Under the pieces are notes generated by a model. It was not told where the DNA came from and did not search any database. It was given only the letters and a program-made list of their open reading frames with translations. DNA of 64,000 nucleotides. Source: Betaproteobacteria bacterium. Its GTDB lineage: Bacteria > Bdellovibrionota_B > Oligoflexia > Silvanigrellales > Silvanigrellaceae. The translations under genes were made by a program, and so were the position numbers. The stretch covers positions 309,044 through 373,043 of the forward strand of contig VGHE01000003.1 of the NCBI GenBank assembly GCA_016868315.1. Direction: 5' to 3'. Below, piece by piece: positions 53,076 through 62,690 of this stretch. Every line of letters begins with the position of its first letter. Position 1 is the first letter of the stretch.

Positions 53076-54536
53076 TCACCGGAACAGTGCAGCAGTTCCT
53101 TTTCCGTCGACCACGACAAACTCACGCCCTGATATTGTGATTGGAGCATAGATGATTTTGTGGTCTGGCAATTGACTCCTGAAAAGAACATTTCCCGAAG
53201 CGCGATCGAGCAGATAAATACCATCCATCATCGACGCGTAAACCAACGCATCGCGCTCCTGGAAGTACACCGGTGAAGCAAAATTTACGCCTTTTGATTT
53301 CTCCACCTTTTTGCACCAGCGTACTTCGCGCGCAACCAAATTGAGTGCACAGACTGTACCCTTGGTGTCAGTGGTGAAAAGCTCATCGCCGATAACGAGC
53401 GGTAAGGTTGTTTGTGGTGACGCTAGATTGAAGGTCAGCGTAGGCAGACCGGTGTCTTGCCTAAAACACTGCACTCCTCCAAGCCCTGATTCAAAATAGA
53501 TTTCGCCATAAACAAAACAAACATGTTCCCGCCAGACCACTGGATTCATCCAACTCGATGCCGGCAACTCCATTTTCCAGATTTTTTCACCGCTCTAAAA
53601 ATCATATGCAACGGCATAAGATCGGTTTTTCTCCGTGTCTCCCTTTTCTCGCCCGGTACCTGCAAATACCCGACCATTCATAACACGCACAGAGGAGTCA
53701 ATGTAACCATCGTTGGCCGTCCACTTCGCCTTGAACGTCTGGGGATCGACCGCATGAATGCCATCCGAGCCAGCCACCACGAACATCAATTTTTGCCACT
53801 GATGCTCTGCCATCACGGGCTGTCCCTCGGTGTGACCTTTAGTCGAGTATGCCCCCTTGAGGCGCCCTGTGCGTAAATCAAACGCATAAATTCGTGCCGA
53901 ATGCGTATCGTGTACACCTTCACCCACATACAGAACGCCATCATCGATCATCAGTTCAGGGGTGACAGGAGTACCAACGAAAAAGCTGCGCAGAATCGCA
54001 CCCGATTCAGCATCGAGTTCGTAAACGAACCCATCAAAACTACCGACAAAGACACTGCCACCGGAAAAAATAGGCGAGCGGAAGGAACCTTTGGGTAATT
54101 TCTGACTCCAGCCAGCTTTGAACTCTTGTTGTCGAGGTTGTCCAGCAACACCTGCTCCCACAGAATGTTCGCCCGGCACGGAGTGATAATTCTCATAAGA
54201 TCTATCGGAAGGTTTGGCCTTGTCACGAGCCTCTTTCTCAATACGCCACAGCATCGTGGGTCGATTCTTAATGTGGGTGTAGAGCTGTATTCCTCCAAGA
54301 ACTAAAATGTTGAGCACAAGCGCAGACAAAAGCACCTTGGGTTTAAGCAGCACTTCAAGCAGACGCCGAGGTCCCTCGCTCTTCAGGCGGATGCCGAAAA
54401 GTCCTGCGATAAATGAAGCAAGCATAGAGAGGGCAACCATGACTGCCGTCAGCGGAATCATCACGGTTGGAATGATTAAACTCTGATAATTGACAAGTGT
54501 TTCAGGATTCAAGTGAGACACGTCCATTGTTACCAT
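53076..54536 (-). pseudogene. Membrane-anchored PQQ-type beta-propeller, interrupted by in-frame TAG
   Basis: One frame of 487 codons, broken by TAG at 53597-53595. The first part (313 codons) has two membrane helices (about 20-45, 65-85) and then PQQ-like blades (VFVGSFDGFVYELDAESGAIL, VLYVGEG). After the TAG the same frame continues SGEKIWKMELPASSW, which with the preceding YAVAYDF forms the expected blade text D-x-SGEKIW. A further 165 codons of blades (TTDTKGTVCALN, LYDLDRASGNVLF-like) follow. So a single codon change (for example CAG or AAG to TAG) split a propeller gene. Read-through or a sequencing error are alternatives. Its ATG overlaps the end of the phosphotransferase-like pseudogene by 35 bases, in one operon. 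Confidence 0.8.
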
Positions 54537-56855
54537 CCAACCAAATTTTTGCTCCGGTCTTCAACACGCGGTGGCATTGCCGGATACCACTCACTGCTGG
54601 AATACTCATTTCACGAGCGACGATCGCACAGTGCGAAAGCACTCCTCCTTTGTCGACAATCACGCCTCGTGCATGCGAAAAAAGAGGCGTCCAACCAGAA
54701 TCGGTTGCTTCTGCAACCAGAATTGCATTTTCAGGCCAGGCTGCAGGATTTACAGCATGAGGATCCTCAACAACGACGACTTCACCAAAGACAATTCCAG
54801 GGCTCAGCGCCTGCCCATCCAAATGCCCCTGACCGACCTCGAGTTCGCCATGAATAATGGATTCTACTTCACTGATGGTTACAAACTGAGGAAAAGAGAA
54901 TTGCCGAAAGGCCTCAAATCTCACTTTCCGCTCTTCAATTCTGGCACGCAGTAGGGAAAGTTTTTCAGCCGAGGAATCACGCGCCAACTCCTGCAGTTCG
55001 CTTAAACGCAACCAATGCACATCGCGTTTCAGACCAAGCCGCTCGCCAAACTCTTCCACCATAAAGCGGATTTGCGCATAGGGCTTGAGCAGCTCCATTT
55101 TCCAGTGCTCACGTAACTCGAGCATCGCTTTGAGGAGCTTCCACTCATGCAAGAGAATGTCACGTTTGAAGGTACTGAGACTTGCGATTTCTTCCTCAAC
55201 GGTCTGATGCGGTGCAGAGGAATTTTGCTTTCTGTCTCCCCCAATACGCGCACCAGAACCAAGAAAAGCAGTGTCGCCCATTTCCATCCAACGAGGGTTC
55301 GCCAAATCCAACTCACCCGGTCCGCGATGACCATACTGCGCCAAAAAGAATGGGTGCTTTAACGGGTCACCACACGATTCTTGATACTTTCTGGTCATCT
55401 CTGCTGTGACTGTCTGCAGTCCGAGCCCCATCCAGCGTCTGAGCATCTTCTCAGCATCATTCTTCCCCACCAGAGTTGTAAGAATGGAGGTTAGAGTTTG
55501 CATGGATGATTCACTCAGAACGATGAGAACCAGTGGCCAGTGCAAAGTGCTGCGGAAGAACTTTTCACACTCTGCAAACAGAGTCTCTGCGAGCTTTGGT
55601 GTCTCCCAATTACGGAGGCTCCCCGCTTCAACTGCAGAAGAGTTCGAATTGCGAAAATCATTGAGTTCAAGACGGCAACGGGTCAGCCACGCCGATCGGC
55701 GGGTGCTCAAACTCCAGCCGACCATCAGCATATTGAGAATAGCAAAGGGGGCGTTCAGAAATACCCTCAGGCTCATTTTGCGCAATGAGAACTTCGGATG
55801 CGGTCTCGGCTTTGCAACCATGGTGAAGGGAATTGGACCAAAGTACAGCGTTGAGAGCTTTTCAAGGTTCACATAGGCGCGACCAAACACACGTTCAAGC
55901 AGAGAATCTTTGCGAGAATCAGAGGATACATCGGCAAAACTACGGTAGCCAAGAGTGCGCAATGCGTTGCCGAAAGCATTGCGGGGCGAGAACGCGTTAC
56001 GCCAGAGACTGAATGTGAAATAACTTGGAAATCCAGTCCACTCCGAAAAAGTCTGACCATCCCAAACGGGATTGTCAGGATACATCTTCTTGAGGCGCAG
56101 AGCTCGCCCTCTACCAATTTCGCCTGCGTGGAAAGGCTGCGCAACGCTGTTACGGGACGCGCTTGGAGCAGACGAACGTCGAGGTTTTGATCGAGCGCCC
56201 ATTCCATGTCGACTTCATAGCCGAGAATCTCACGCACTCGTGCTCCCAAAGCCAGCACCTTCTCAAAATTGAATGTGTCGAGACCTGGTACGGTGATTCC
56301 CGCACGATTTTCTGCCGTGATGAACACTGGGGTTTTACGACCAGAAACGAGGTCTTCACCGAGACCCTCAATTAACTCTATAATCCATGTTTTTTCTTTG
56401 CCGCGAGGGTCTTTTGAGAAGTAGACACCCGAGAACTTAGGATCAACCATTTCCTGCAGCACAACATTCATGTCGTCATCGTGCACCTGGCTCTGCGAAA
56501 AGAAATGTCGGTAGGTCTTACTCGACTCTCCATGAATGGACTCAAAACAGCGCCGAATACACTCCCGCAATTGCGTTTCATCGCGCACATTCAAGAAAGA
56601 TTGATTTTACCCGGCGTAGCTCAACTCATGGGAATCTTCACCCAAGGCTGAACTGCGCACTGCGAGCGGCGGATGGCCAGCACTGCCCCACCAGGAGGTG
56701 ATCTGTTGCCATTCATCTTCAGAGCGGGGAGTGCGCGTCAGAATGCCACCACTCGGAACAGGGAAGCCCTGCCCTGCAAGCAGACCCAACACTGCCCCCT
56801 TTCCGCCCAATTTCCCCTGAAACTGTGACACCTGCTGGAACGGAACAAAAAACAC
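54502..56855 (-). pseudogene. Rifampin-phosphotransferase/PEP-synthase-like gene, nonsense plus frameshift
   Basis: Three open pieces of one protein. The first (56855-56607) has LGGKGAVLGLLAGQGFPVPSGG and AVRSSALGEDS of the PPDK ATP-binding domain and stops at TAA after SYAG. The same frame resumes NQSFLNVRDE, so the family's SxAGQ Gln is now TAA (CAA to TAA fits). The second piece ends the ATP domain with LLQARPVTAL, after which the frame shifts near 56090-56160, consistent with a one-base loss. The third piece (to 54502) continues YPDNPVWDGQTFSEW, then QYGHRGPGELDLANPRW and the phosphohistidine domain GGVLSHCAIVAREMSIPAV. The order ATP domain, middle domain, His domain fits rifampin phosphotransferase relatives. 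Likely inactive. Confidence 0.85.
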
Positions 56856-56923
56856 AGCTCATAACCTCCACAAGAACCCAGAATCGATAACGGGAGCCGG
56901 TCGATAACCGTGATAACTCCGAA

Positions 56924-58576
56924 TCAGGCTCTGGTCATCAGACTGACCATCCGTCCCACCATGGCGTGAGCAGCCTCAATCTCTTCAACGATCACCTCAG
57001 TGGCACCCAGCTTCAAAAGGCGCTCGCGATCGGACACATAGTGGGTACGTACCAAAATCGGGACTTTGCTGTTCTCTCGCCGCACCGCATCAATGATGCG
57101 CAAAACGGCCTGTGGGTCGTTGATCATCAATAGAACTAGCCGGGCGCTATTGAGGTGTGCATGCCTGAGTGCCTCAACACTCGACGCGTCGCCATAATAA
57201 ATGGGCAAATTCATTGCCCGCCCGACGCGGACATTGTTGGCATTGAGCTCGATCCCCAAAAAGGGCAGCTTTCTCTCGGAGAGTTCACGCGCGCACTGCT
57301 GCCCCGCCACTCCAAAGCCTATCATGACGACATGTTCTTTCAGTGTTTCCTTGGGCGCCCGCATGGAATCAATGCCCTTCACTCCGAGGAGCCTTTCAAG
57401 CGGTGCAAGGATCCGTTCACCTGCCGTCATGTGCGGGGCAGCCATCAACAATAAAGGCGTGAGACAAACGCTCAGCACGCCCGCGGTCAGCACCGGTTCG
57501 ACCTCAGGTGAGGTCACAACACCTTCAGCCAAAGCCACTTGCGTCAACACGAATCCGAATTCGCCGAACTGCGCCAAACCCACGCCAGAGAGCCAAGCCA
57601 CACGTGCAGGAAAACGCAGCAGCAATGCTGAGAGCGTTGCGAGAAATCCCTTCAGAAACAAAAATCCACAAAGGAGCAGAGCCACGCTCAGCGGCTTTTC
57701 AAGAAGCAACGCACTATTAAAAAACATTCCAAGCGAGACAAAAAACAAACTGAGAAAAACATCACGCAGCGGGAGAATATCCCCCATTGCGCGATGACCA
57801 TATTCAGTATCGGCAACAATCACACCTGCGAGGAATGCCCCCAATGCGAGAGACAACCCCACTTGAGCTGTGAGCCAAGCTGTGCCCAGGCAAAGGCTAA
57901 TAACCGCAAGAAGAAAGATTTCGCGGCTTTGAGTTGCATCAACCCATTTGAAAAGGATTGGCACGACAGTGCGCGAGAGAAAAAAAGTACCAACGATGAC
58001 AGCCGAGGCTTTGCCGAGAGCCATGAGAATTTCAAATGAGCTTGAGAGAAAGGACTGTGTGGAAGCCAGCAACGGGATTATCAGAACCATAGGAACAACA
58101 CAAAGATCTTGGAATATCAAGGTTCCCAAAATAAATCGTCCGTGCGGCGCATCACTCTCGCCACGTTCAGAGAGCAAGCGCAAAACCACAGCAGTGCTCG
58201 AAAGTGCAAACACAAATCCGTAAAAAATAGCCTGAGGCGATGACACACCCAATTCGCGCGAGATCACATAGGCGACTACAATCGTGAGAATCATCTGTGC
58301 GGAGCCACCAATGGCAGCTTGCTTGAATACATCGCGCAACCGCGCCAGCGAGAACTCAAGGCCAATTGTAAAGAGAAGTAGAACAACTCCAACATCCGCA
58401 AGCCGTTCAATGAAGTCGTTGCTTTTGACAAGAGCAAACCCATGCGGACCTAAAAGTGCGCCTGCACAAAGAAATCCTGCGATGGTGGGAATCTTAAGAC
58501 GACGCAGCACCAAAGCTACACCAGCAGCAATGGTTGCAACGAGGACGAGGTCTCCGAGGAAAGGGATGGTGGTCAT
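56924..58576 (-). CDS. Kef/YbaL-type cation:proton antiporter with RCK domain
   Basis: 550 residues. A CPA2 sodium/potassium-proton antiporter domain with about twelve helices (1-380) shows GFLCAGALLGPHG, FTIGLEFSLARLRD, FALSSTAVVLRLL and FLAGVIVADTEYGH. A TrkA-N/RCK nucleotide-binding domain follows (about 415-535), with HVVMIGFGVAGQQCARELS (GxGxxG-like). Such KefB/YbaL proteins exchange K+ for H+ in the inner membrane and are gated by a nucleotide or glutathione ligand. Only the N-terminal RCK half is present, with no TrkA-C domain. No kefF/kefG-type partner lies nearby. It is separated from the pseudogene operon by 68 bases. Confidence 0.92.
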   Translation of the reverse strand: MTTIPFLGDLVLVATIAAGVALVLRRLKIPTIAGFLCAGALLGPHGFALVKSNDFIERLADVGVVLLLFTIGLEFSLARLRDVFKQAAIGGSAQMILTIVVAYVISRELGVSSPQAIFYGFVFALSSTAVVLRLLSERGESDAPHGRFILGTLIFQDLCVVPMVLIIPLLASTQSFLSSSFEILMALGKASAVIVGTFFLSRTVVPILFKWVDATQSREIFLLAVISLCLGTAWLTAQVGLSLALGAFLAGVIVADTEYGHRAMGDILPLRDVFLSLFFVSLGMFFNSALLLEKPLSVALLLCGFLFLKGFLATLSALLLRFPARVAWLSGVGLAQFGEFGFVLTQVALAEGVVTSPEVEPVLTAGVLSVCLTPLLLMAAPHMTAGERILAPLERLLGVKGIDSMRAPKETLKEHVVMIGFGVAGQQCARELSERKLPFLGIELNANNVRVGRAMNLPIYYGDASSVEALRHAHLNSARLVLLMINDPQAVLRIIDAVRRENSKVPILVRTHYVSDRERLLKLGATEVIVEEIEAAHAMVGRMVSLMTRA

Positions 58577-58629
58577 CAGTCGATTCTCCCCTCAAAGGAT
58601 AAATGAATCTTGTAAAACCTCAATCCTCT

Positions 58630-58658
58630 GAAAAAAAAGAAGACACGCAATTGCGTGT
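58630..58658 (-). terminator. Terminator after the small lipoprotein gene
   Basis: The palindrome ACACGCAATTGCGTGT (58643-58658) is followed on the minus strand by CTTCTTTTTTTT. It sits about 50 bases beyond the stop of the lipoprotein gene at 58711. Confidence 0.75.
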
Positions 58659-58710
58659 ATTCATAAAAACTCAAGGGGGAATGAAAAGACGATCGTTTGC
58701 TTGTATTTGC

Positions 58711-59169
58711 TTAGTCGCAGCGCGAATTGGAAGAACTGAGCAGCTCACGCGCCTTCAGAACTGGGGCGTAGCAAATCAAAGCGCTTTTTTCTGTTGCTGC
58801 GAATGAAAAGTCAGATGAAATTGTGACAGCCAAACCAACGCCCTTGCCGTCGTACTGAACCTCTAGGATTCCTTTTTTCTCGGTACTGACTTTCAATGCC
58901 TCTGAACAGAAATCTTCCTGACAGGCAGCGTAACCCTTAGCCTTCAGTTCAGCATTCTGCTCGCGGCAGGTCTTGGACAGCTCGAGTGCAAGTTGCGCCT
59001 CTGGGGAGATCTTGCCACTACACTTCACAACCAAACGTCGTGCCATTTCATGATCGCCGTGAAGCGATTGAGCCGAAGAGCTCGCTTGATTATCGACACC
59101 ACAGGCAGCAGCGCCTGCGAAAAGGAGTGCGGCGAGCGAAAGTGTCTTGAACAGTTTTGTGGTCTTCAT
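58711..59169 (-). CDS. Small lipoprotein of unknown function
   Basis: 152 residues from ATG 59169, which has AGGAGG seven bases upstream; the frame opens further to 59289 but without support. The signal peptide ends in the lipobox AGAAAC (Cys 23), predicting a lipoprotein. The mature part is helical then beta, with cysteines VKCSGK, KTCREQN, AACQEDFCSEA, ICYAP and a final SRCD. No family recognised. It starts about 117 bases downstream of ung on the same strand and has its own terminator. Confidence 0.8.
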   Translation of the reverse strand: MKTTKLFKTLSLAALLFAGAAACGVDNQASSSAQSLHGDHEMARRLVVKCSGKISPEAQLALELSKTCREQNAELKAKGYAACQEDFCSEALKVSTEKKGILEVQYDGKGVGLAVTISSDFSFAATEKSALICYAPVLKARELLSSSNSRCD

Positions 59170-59285
59170 GGCAAATCCTCCTGATTGGAATGTACAAAGA
59201 CGAGAGCAACCGCCATGCCAACACAGACTCCCAGAATCACTAACTTTTTTCGGAATCCAAGTGTTCAAGGTTTGAACATTGCCGT

Positions 59286-59990
59286 TCAAGTGACAGACTG
59301 CCAGTCAATCTGACCTCGCCCCGCAGACTTGAGGAATTCGTTAGCTTTTGAAAAGTGGCCGCAACCCAGAAAACCGCGGTGAGCCGACAATGGAGAAGGA
59401 TGCGGCGCGCGCAACACCAAATGCCGAGAATCATCGACCAGAGCCGCCTTTTCCTGTGCCGGTGCCCCCCACAACATGAAAACGAGCGGCTGCGGGTGAA
59501 GGTTGAGAACTGAGATAACTTTTTCGGTAAAACGCTCCCAACCGCGGTTCCGATGTGAGAAAGCCTCATCCTCCCGAACACTGAGGACAGTATTCAGCAA
59601 CAATACGCCTTGACGAGCCCATCCCAGCAGAGAGCTATCCTGCGGCAGAGGACATCCCAGATCACTGCTTATCTCCTTAAAAATGTTGCGCAGTGATGGC
59701 GGAATTTTCAACCCAGACTGAACAGCGAAGGCGAGCCCATTGGCTTGACCCGCGCCGTGGTAGGGGTCTTGTCCCAGAACGACAACCCGCACATCGAGGA
59801 ATGATATTAACTGTAGCGCTCTAAATAGAACGTCCTGCGGCGGAAACACTGTCTTTCCCGACACGAGCTCATTTGAGAGAAATTCACATAACTGTTCAAT
59901 ATAGGGCTCCGAAAACTCAGCAGCCAGCAAAGGCTGCCAACTCGGATGCAAGGATTCTGGACGCATGACAAAAGAATGAGTTCGGTTCAT
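59286..59990 (-). CDS. ung: Uracil-DNA glycosylase, family 1
   Basis: 234 residues. Ung removes uracil from DNA. Motif A GQDPYHGAGQANGLAF carries the catalytic Asp and Tyr, followed by PPSLRNIFKEI. VLLLNTVLSVRE contains the uracil-binding Asn, and motif B reads HPSPLSAHRGFLGCGHFS, with the DNA-intercalating region. Length is that of family-1 UDGs. The N-terminus MNRTHSFVMRPESLHPSWQPLL includes the normal entry helix. An independent gene divergent from the lipocalin gene across a 123-base gap. Confidence 0.96.
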   Translation of the reverse strand: MNRTHSFVMRPESLHPSWQPLLAAEFSEPYIEQLCEFLSNELVSGKTVFPPQDVLFRALQLISFLDVRVVVLGQDPYHGAGQANGLAFAVQSGLKIPPSLRNIFKEISSDLGCPLPQDSSLLGWARQGVLLLNTVLSVREDEAFSHRNRGWERFTEKVISVLNLHPQPLVFMLWGAPAQEKAALVDDSRHLVLRAPHPSPLSAHRGFLGCGHFSKANEFLKSAGRGQIDWQSVT

Positions 59991-60113
59991 GGGTGCCTGG
60001 ATATCTGGGACACCAAAAGTTTGTCAAATTGCAAACTTGGCCCCTCGAAGAATTAAACCTGGACGCTATACGTCAAAGCAAATATACCTTATGACCCATG
60101 GGGAGGCTCACAT

Positions 60114-60641
60114 ATGAAAAAGACTGCCATGCTCGCATCTGCTCTGATTTCTGCGAATTCTGCCTATGCCGTGAATCTCGACGGTGTTCACAACCTCGAA
60201 CCCAGCCGATTCGTCGGAGCCTGGTACCAAATCCAAAGCACGAATCCGTTCTTCCAACGGGGCTGCAAATGCGCAAAGGCTGAATATGAACAGCTGGATG
60301 CAAAAACCATCAAAGTAGTGAACACCTGTCTCGATGAACGAGATAGAGTTTCTACCGTGGTCGGAAAAGCCACCATCAAAGATCCGAGCAAACCAAGTCG
60401 ACTCGCTGTCGCCTTCGGACCCATATCGTTCGGAAGAGTTAACTACGTGGTTACAGAACTTGGAGAAGAGTACGAGTACGCCGTGATTGTCAGCCCAGGC
60501 AATTCACCCATCTGGATTCTTGCGCGGGAAAAGGAGCTCCCGGAAGATGTCTTGGCGGGCATTCGCTTGCGTCTCACCCAAGCAGGTGTGCGCGTCGCAG
60601 ACCTGAAGAACACTGATCCAACCCAATGCGGCGACTTCTGA
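60114..60641 (+). CDS. Exported bacterial lipocalin, Blc-like
   Basis: 175 residues with a signal peptide ending NSAYAVN (about 20), but no lipobox Cys, so it is periplasmic or secreted, unlike the E. coli lipoprotein Blc. The lipocalin motif 1 is RFVGAWYQIQSTNPFFQRGC (GxWY). Later strands include YVVTELGEEYEYAVIVSP and PIWILAREKELPEDVLAGI, matching the Blc signature PxWILaRxxxLp. Cysteines CKCAK, NTC and a final CGDF suggest disulfides. Blc proteins bind lysophospholipid or fatty acids under stress. GGAGG is present ten bases before ATG. A strong terminator follows. Confidence 0.9.
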   Translation: MKKTAMLASALISANSAYAVNLDGVHNLEPSRFVGAWYQIQSTNPFFQRGCKCAKAEYEQLDAKTIKVVNTCLDERDRVSTVVGKATIKDPSKPSRLAVAFGPISFGRVNYVVTELGEEYEYAVIVSPGNSPIWILAREKELPEDVLAGIRLRLTQAGVRVADLKNTDPTQCGDF

Positions 60642-60664
60642 AGCAGTTAAAGCATTCCAATAGA

Positions 60665-60698
60665 AAAGCGCGGAATCAGAGATTCTCGCGCTTTTTTT
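60665..60698 (+). terminator. Rho-independent terminator after the lipocalin gene
   Basis: AAAGCGCG-GAATC-AGA-GATTC-T-CGCGCTTT forms a 13-base-pair stem with one bulge and a three-base loop, running into seven T. Confidence 0.9.
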
Positions 60699-60735
60699 AT
60701 AAACCGATACGCCTCAAAGGGCTGGAGCGAGCAGA

Positions 60736-61848
60736 TTACTGGGTGCAAAATGTTTGCGAAAAACCTGAGAATACAAACCCCTCAACCTGCTTTCCACCAC
60801 ATTGCGCCTTCACCCGCGCCCAATAGCCTTCTTTGCCGAGCAGCTCTGCTCGCGTTCCATTGGGCAGCATACACAAAACATTTCCTTGAGGCGCCGCGCG
60901 CAGATTCACACCATTGGGATCCGACGGGTCGCTGATTTTCACGCTCGTACATGCTGACTTCGGAGGAGCAACCACTCCCGAGTTAAAGCTTTGCACGTTA
61001 CCCTTTCCATCCGTAATAACACCCTTGTTTGCTTTGACCTCGTTGAGGATCTCCGCAGGAATGGTCAAAGTCACATAGTAGTTTGTTGGGTCGAGATCGT
61101 CGATCTCTGGGAGACGCACTTGAATATCTTGAGGCGCACCGGATGTGTCTCGGTTTAGGTAAATCCAGGGCGTGTGCATCCACTTACGACGAAAACCCTT
61201 ATTGTACCAATCCATCGGAATCATGTGCTGAAACCATTGCCGCTGAGGATTGTTGTCTGGCCGATACCAGTTGTTGTGATAAATTTTTATGTAGCCAGAG
61301 TCGTCGATATCGCCCACAAGAGCAATATGACCATCGCCTGCCTGACCGGAACAATCAGGACGTAAACAACCACTCACAAATGAACCGACGGGAATTCTTC
61401 CATTAAAGACAGTCTTAATTTTTTGGGCAATTTCTGCGCGGTTCCTGGGCAGCTCCATCACTAAACCGCCGCGCTTGCGTACCGCGTTTACCATAGTCAT
61501 CAGGAGTGGTGAGCTGTAGGATTTAATGCCAGCCATCTCCAAGACTCTCGATGCGTTGGTCGCACACATTGCAGGCTGCGCATAATACTTAGCTTCAGCC
61601 ACTTGACCTGTTTCCCAGGTTTTCATTGCAGCAAAGATTTTTTCGCCCGTCGGGGTGATCAGATGAAATCGATTTTTCTGAAGCATCTCAGAAGGATCAT
61701 TCCCGACAGGAGCCATCTCGACGGGAACACCCGCTGCACCGAGCGTCTCAGTAGCGCTCTCCGGAGCCTGACTTAACTGAGCTCCACAGCCAGTCATTGC
61801 CGACAAAATAACAGAAAGACGCAGTGCCGAAAGAAACAAAGCTTTCAT
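60736..61848 (-). CDS. Lipoprotein with CHAP/NlpC-like cysteine peptidase domain and SH3 tail
   Basis: 370 residues. ATG 61848 (GAGG six bases before it) is preferred to an upstream start at 61950. The lipobox LSAMTGC predicts Cys 20 lipidation. Residues about 90-260 show MCATNASRVLEMAGI (candidate catalytic Cys) and GDGHIALVGDIDDSGYIKIYHNNW (candidate His and Asn), the block order of CHAP/NlpC-P60-like cell-wall amidases. The C-terminal 60 residues form a bacterial SH3 domain (GVNLRAAPQGNVLCMLPNG...GYWARV), common for peptidoglycan binding. Peptidoglycan cleavage in the envelope is inferred. The catalytic assignment is by eye and the family is not pinned down. Confidence 0.78.
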   Translation of the reverse strand: MKALFLSALRLSVILSAMTGCGAQLSQAPESATETLGAAGVPVEMAPVGNDPSEMLQKNRFHLITPTGEKIFAAMKTWETGQVAEAKYYAQPAMCATNASRVLEMAGIKSYSSPLLMTMVNAVRKRGGLVMELPRNRAEIAQKIKTVFNGRIPVGSFVSGCLRPDCSGQAGDGHIALVGDIDDSGYIKIYHNNWYRPDNNPQRQWFQHMIPMDWYNKGFRRKWMHTPWIYLNRDTSGAPQDIQVRLPEIDDLDPTNYYVTLTIPAEILNEVKANKGVITDGKGNVQSFNSGVVAPPKSACTSVKISDPSDPNGVNLRAAPQGNVLCMLPNGTRAELLGKEGYWARVKAQCGGKQVEGFVFSGFSQTFCTQ

Positions 61849-62197
61849 GGAAAACCTCGCCAACTGGAGTGTACCCCATCGAAGACACTTTCGTGTCCGG
61901 ACGATTCCACAGTCCAGCAGCAAGACTCGATCCAGCCCAGAGATATCCACAAACTGCTCGCTAGTTTAAATTTAACACAATAATTACTGATGCTTTTAAA
62001 CACACTTCACCGAACTGTGAGTGATTCTGTAGACACTGTCGAAGTTCTCGACACCCCAAAAAGAAATTCAAGAGATCCAAAAAATTTCCTTGTCTCGCAA
62101 TCAAAAAAAAGCAAATAAAGTGCTCTCGGCGTCCCAAATCCAAATGGTCGCGCGTGACAAATGAGTCTTACAACTCTGACTGGGAGATTGAACGACA
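61849..62197. other. Intergenic region with no gene seen
   Basis: About 350 AT-rich bases between the divergent peptidase-like and repeat-protein genes, with no convincing coding frame. It must hold both promoters. An inverted repeat TGTCGA-N5-TCGACA lies at 62037-62053. A weak TTGTCT (62090) with TAAAGT some 20 bases later on the plus strand is not enough for a promoter call. On the minus strand TTAAATTTAAAC near 61960-61975 could serve as a -10 region. Confidence 0.5.
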
Positions 62198-62644
62198 ATG
62201 AATATTTCCCAATTCTTATTGGCTGGAGTCGTTTCGTTGAGCTGCATCAGCATCAATGCTCTGGGGCAATCAGAGAGCTACGTGTGTGTTGCGGGAACTC
62301 TCTACGGGCCAAACGCTCAGGAAACATACGTTGGCATGTCCGGCTGCGACGACGCCAAGATCTTTGGACGAGTCGCATGTGTGGCTGGCACTGTTTACCT
62401 CGCAAGCGGCCAAATCGCTTACGTCGGACAAGGTGCATGCGCACAAGCCAAGGTGAGCCCATCGTTCGTGTGCGTCAATACTGTTTTGTATCACTGGACA
62501 GGTTGGAGTCAGAGCGCGGGTAGCGGATGCGCACAGGCTGTTCTCATGTTCGATGCCGCATGCGTCAATGGGATGCTTTACAGAGCCGACGGTTCTTCGT
62601 CCTACGTTGGCCAACAGGGCTGTGCAGGATTTCGCCCACGCTAA
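62198..62644 (+). CDS. Exported protein of four cysteine-containing repeats
   Basis: 148 residues. The signal peptide ends NALGQSE (about 25). The whole mature protein is four repeats of about 30 residues. Each begins with a Cys-Val segment (YVCVAGTLY, VACVAGTVY, FVCVNTVLY, AACVNGMLY), continues with a variable polar turn and ends with a Gly/Cys element (YVGMSGCDDAK, YVGQGACAQAK, SAGSGCAQAV, YVGQQGCAGF). Two cysteines per repeat give a probable disulfide each. This resembles no named domain I know. GGGAG lies upstream of the ATG. A small secreted repeat protein of this sort would suit binding or a structural role; both are guesses. Confidence 0.75.
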   Translation: MNISQFLLAGVVSLSCISINALGQSESYVCVAGTLYGPNAQETYVGMSGCDDAKIFGRVACVAGTVYLASGQIAYVGQGACAQAKVSPSFVCVNTVLYHWTGWSQSAGSGCAQAVLMFDAACVNGMLYRADGSSSYVGQQGCAGFRPR

Positions 62645-62690
62645 GTGTTGACTCGAGTGGGTTTGCTTTTCTCAAAACGAATGACTGCTC

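Noticed and set aside
53076-56855. TAA and TAG read as glutamine (reassigned code)
   Set aside because: Both in-frame stops could replace Gln, but other genes here end in TAA (for example at 12289 and 17264) and a frameshift is also present. Gene decay explains the locus better.
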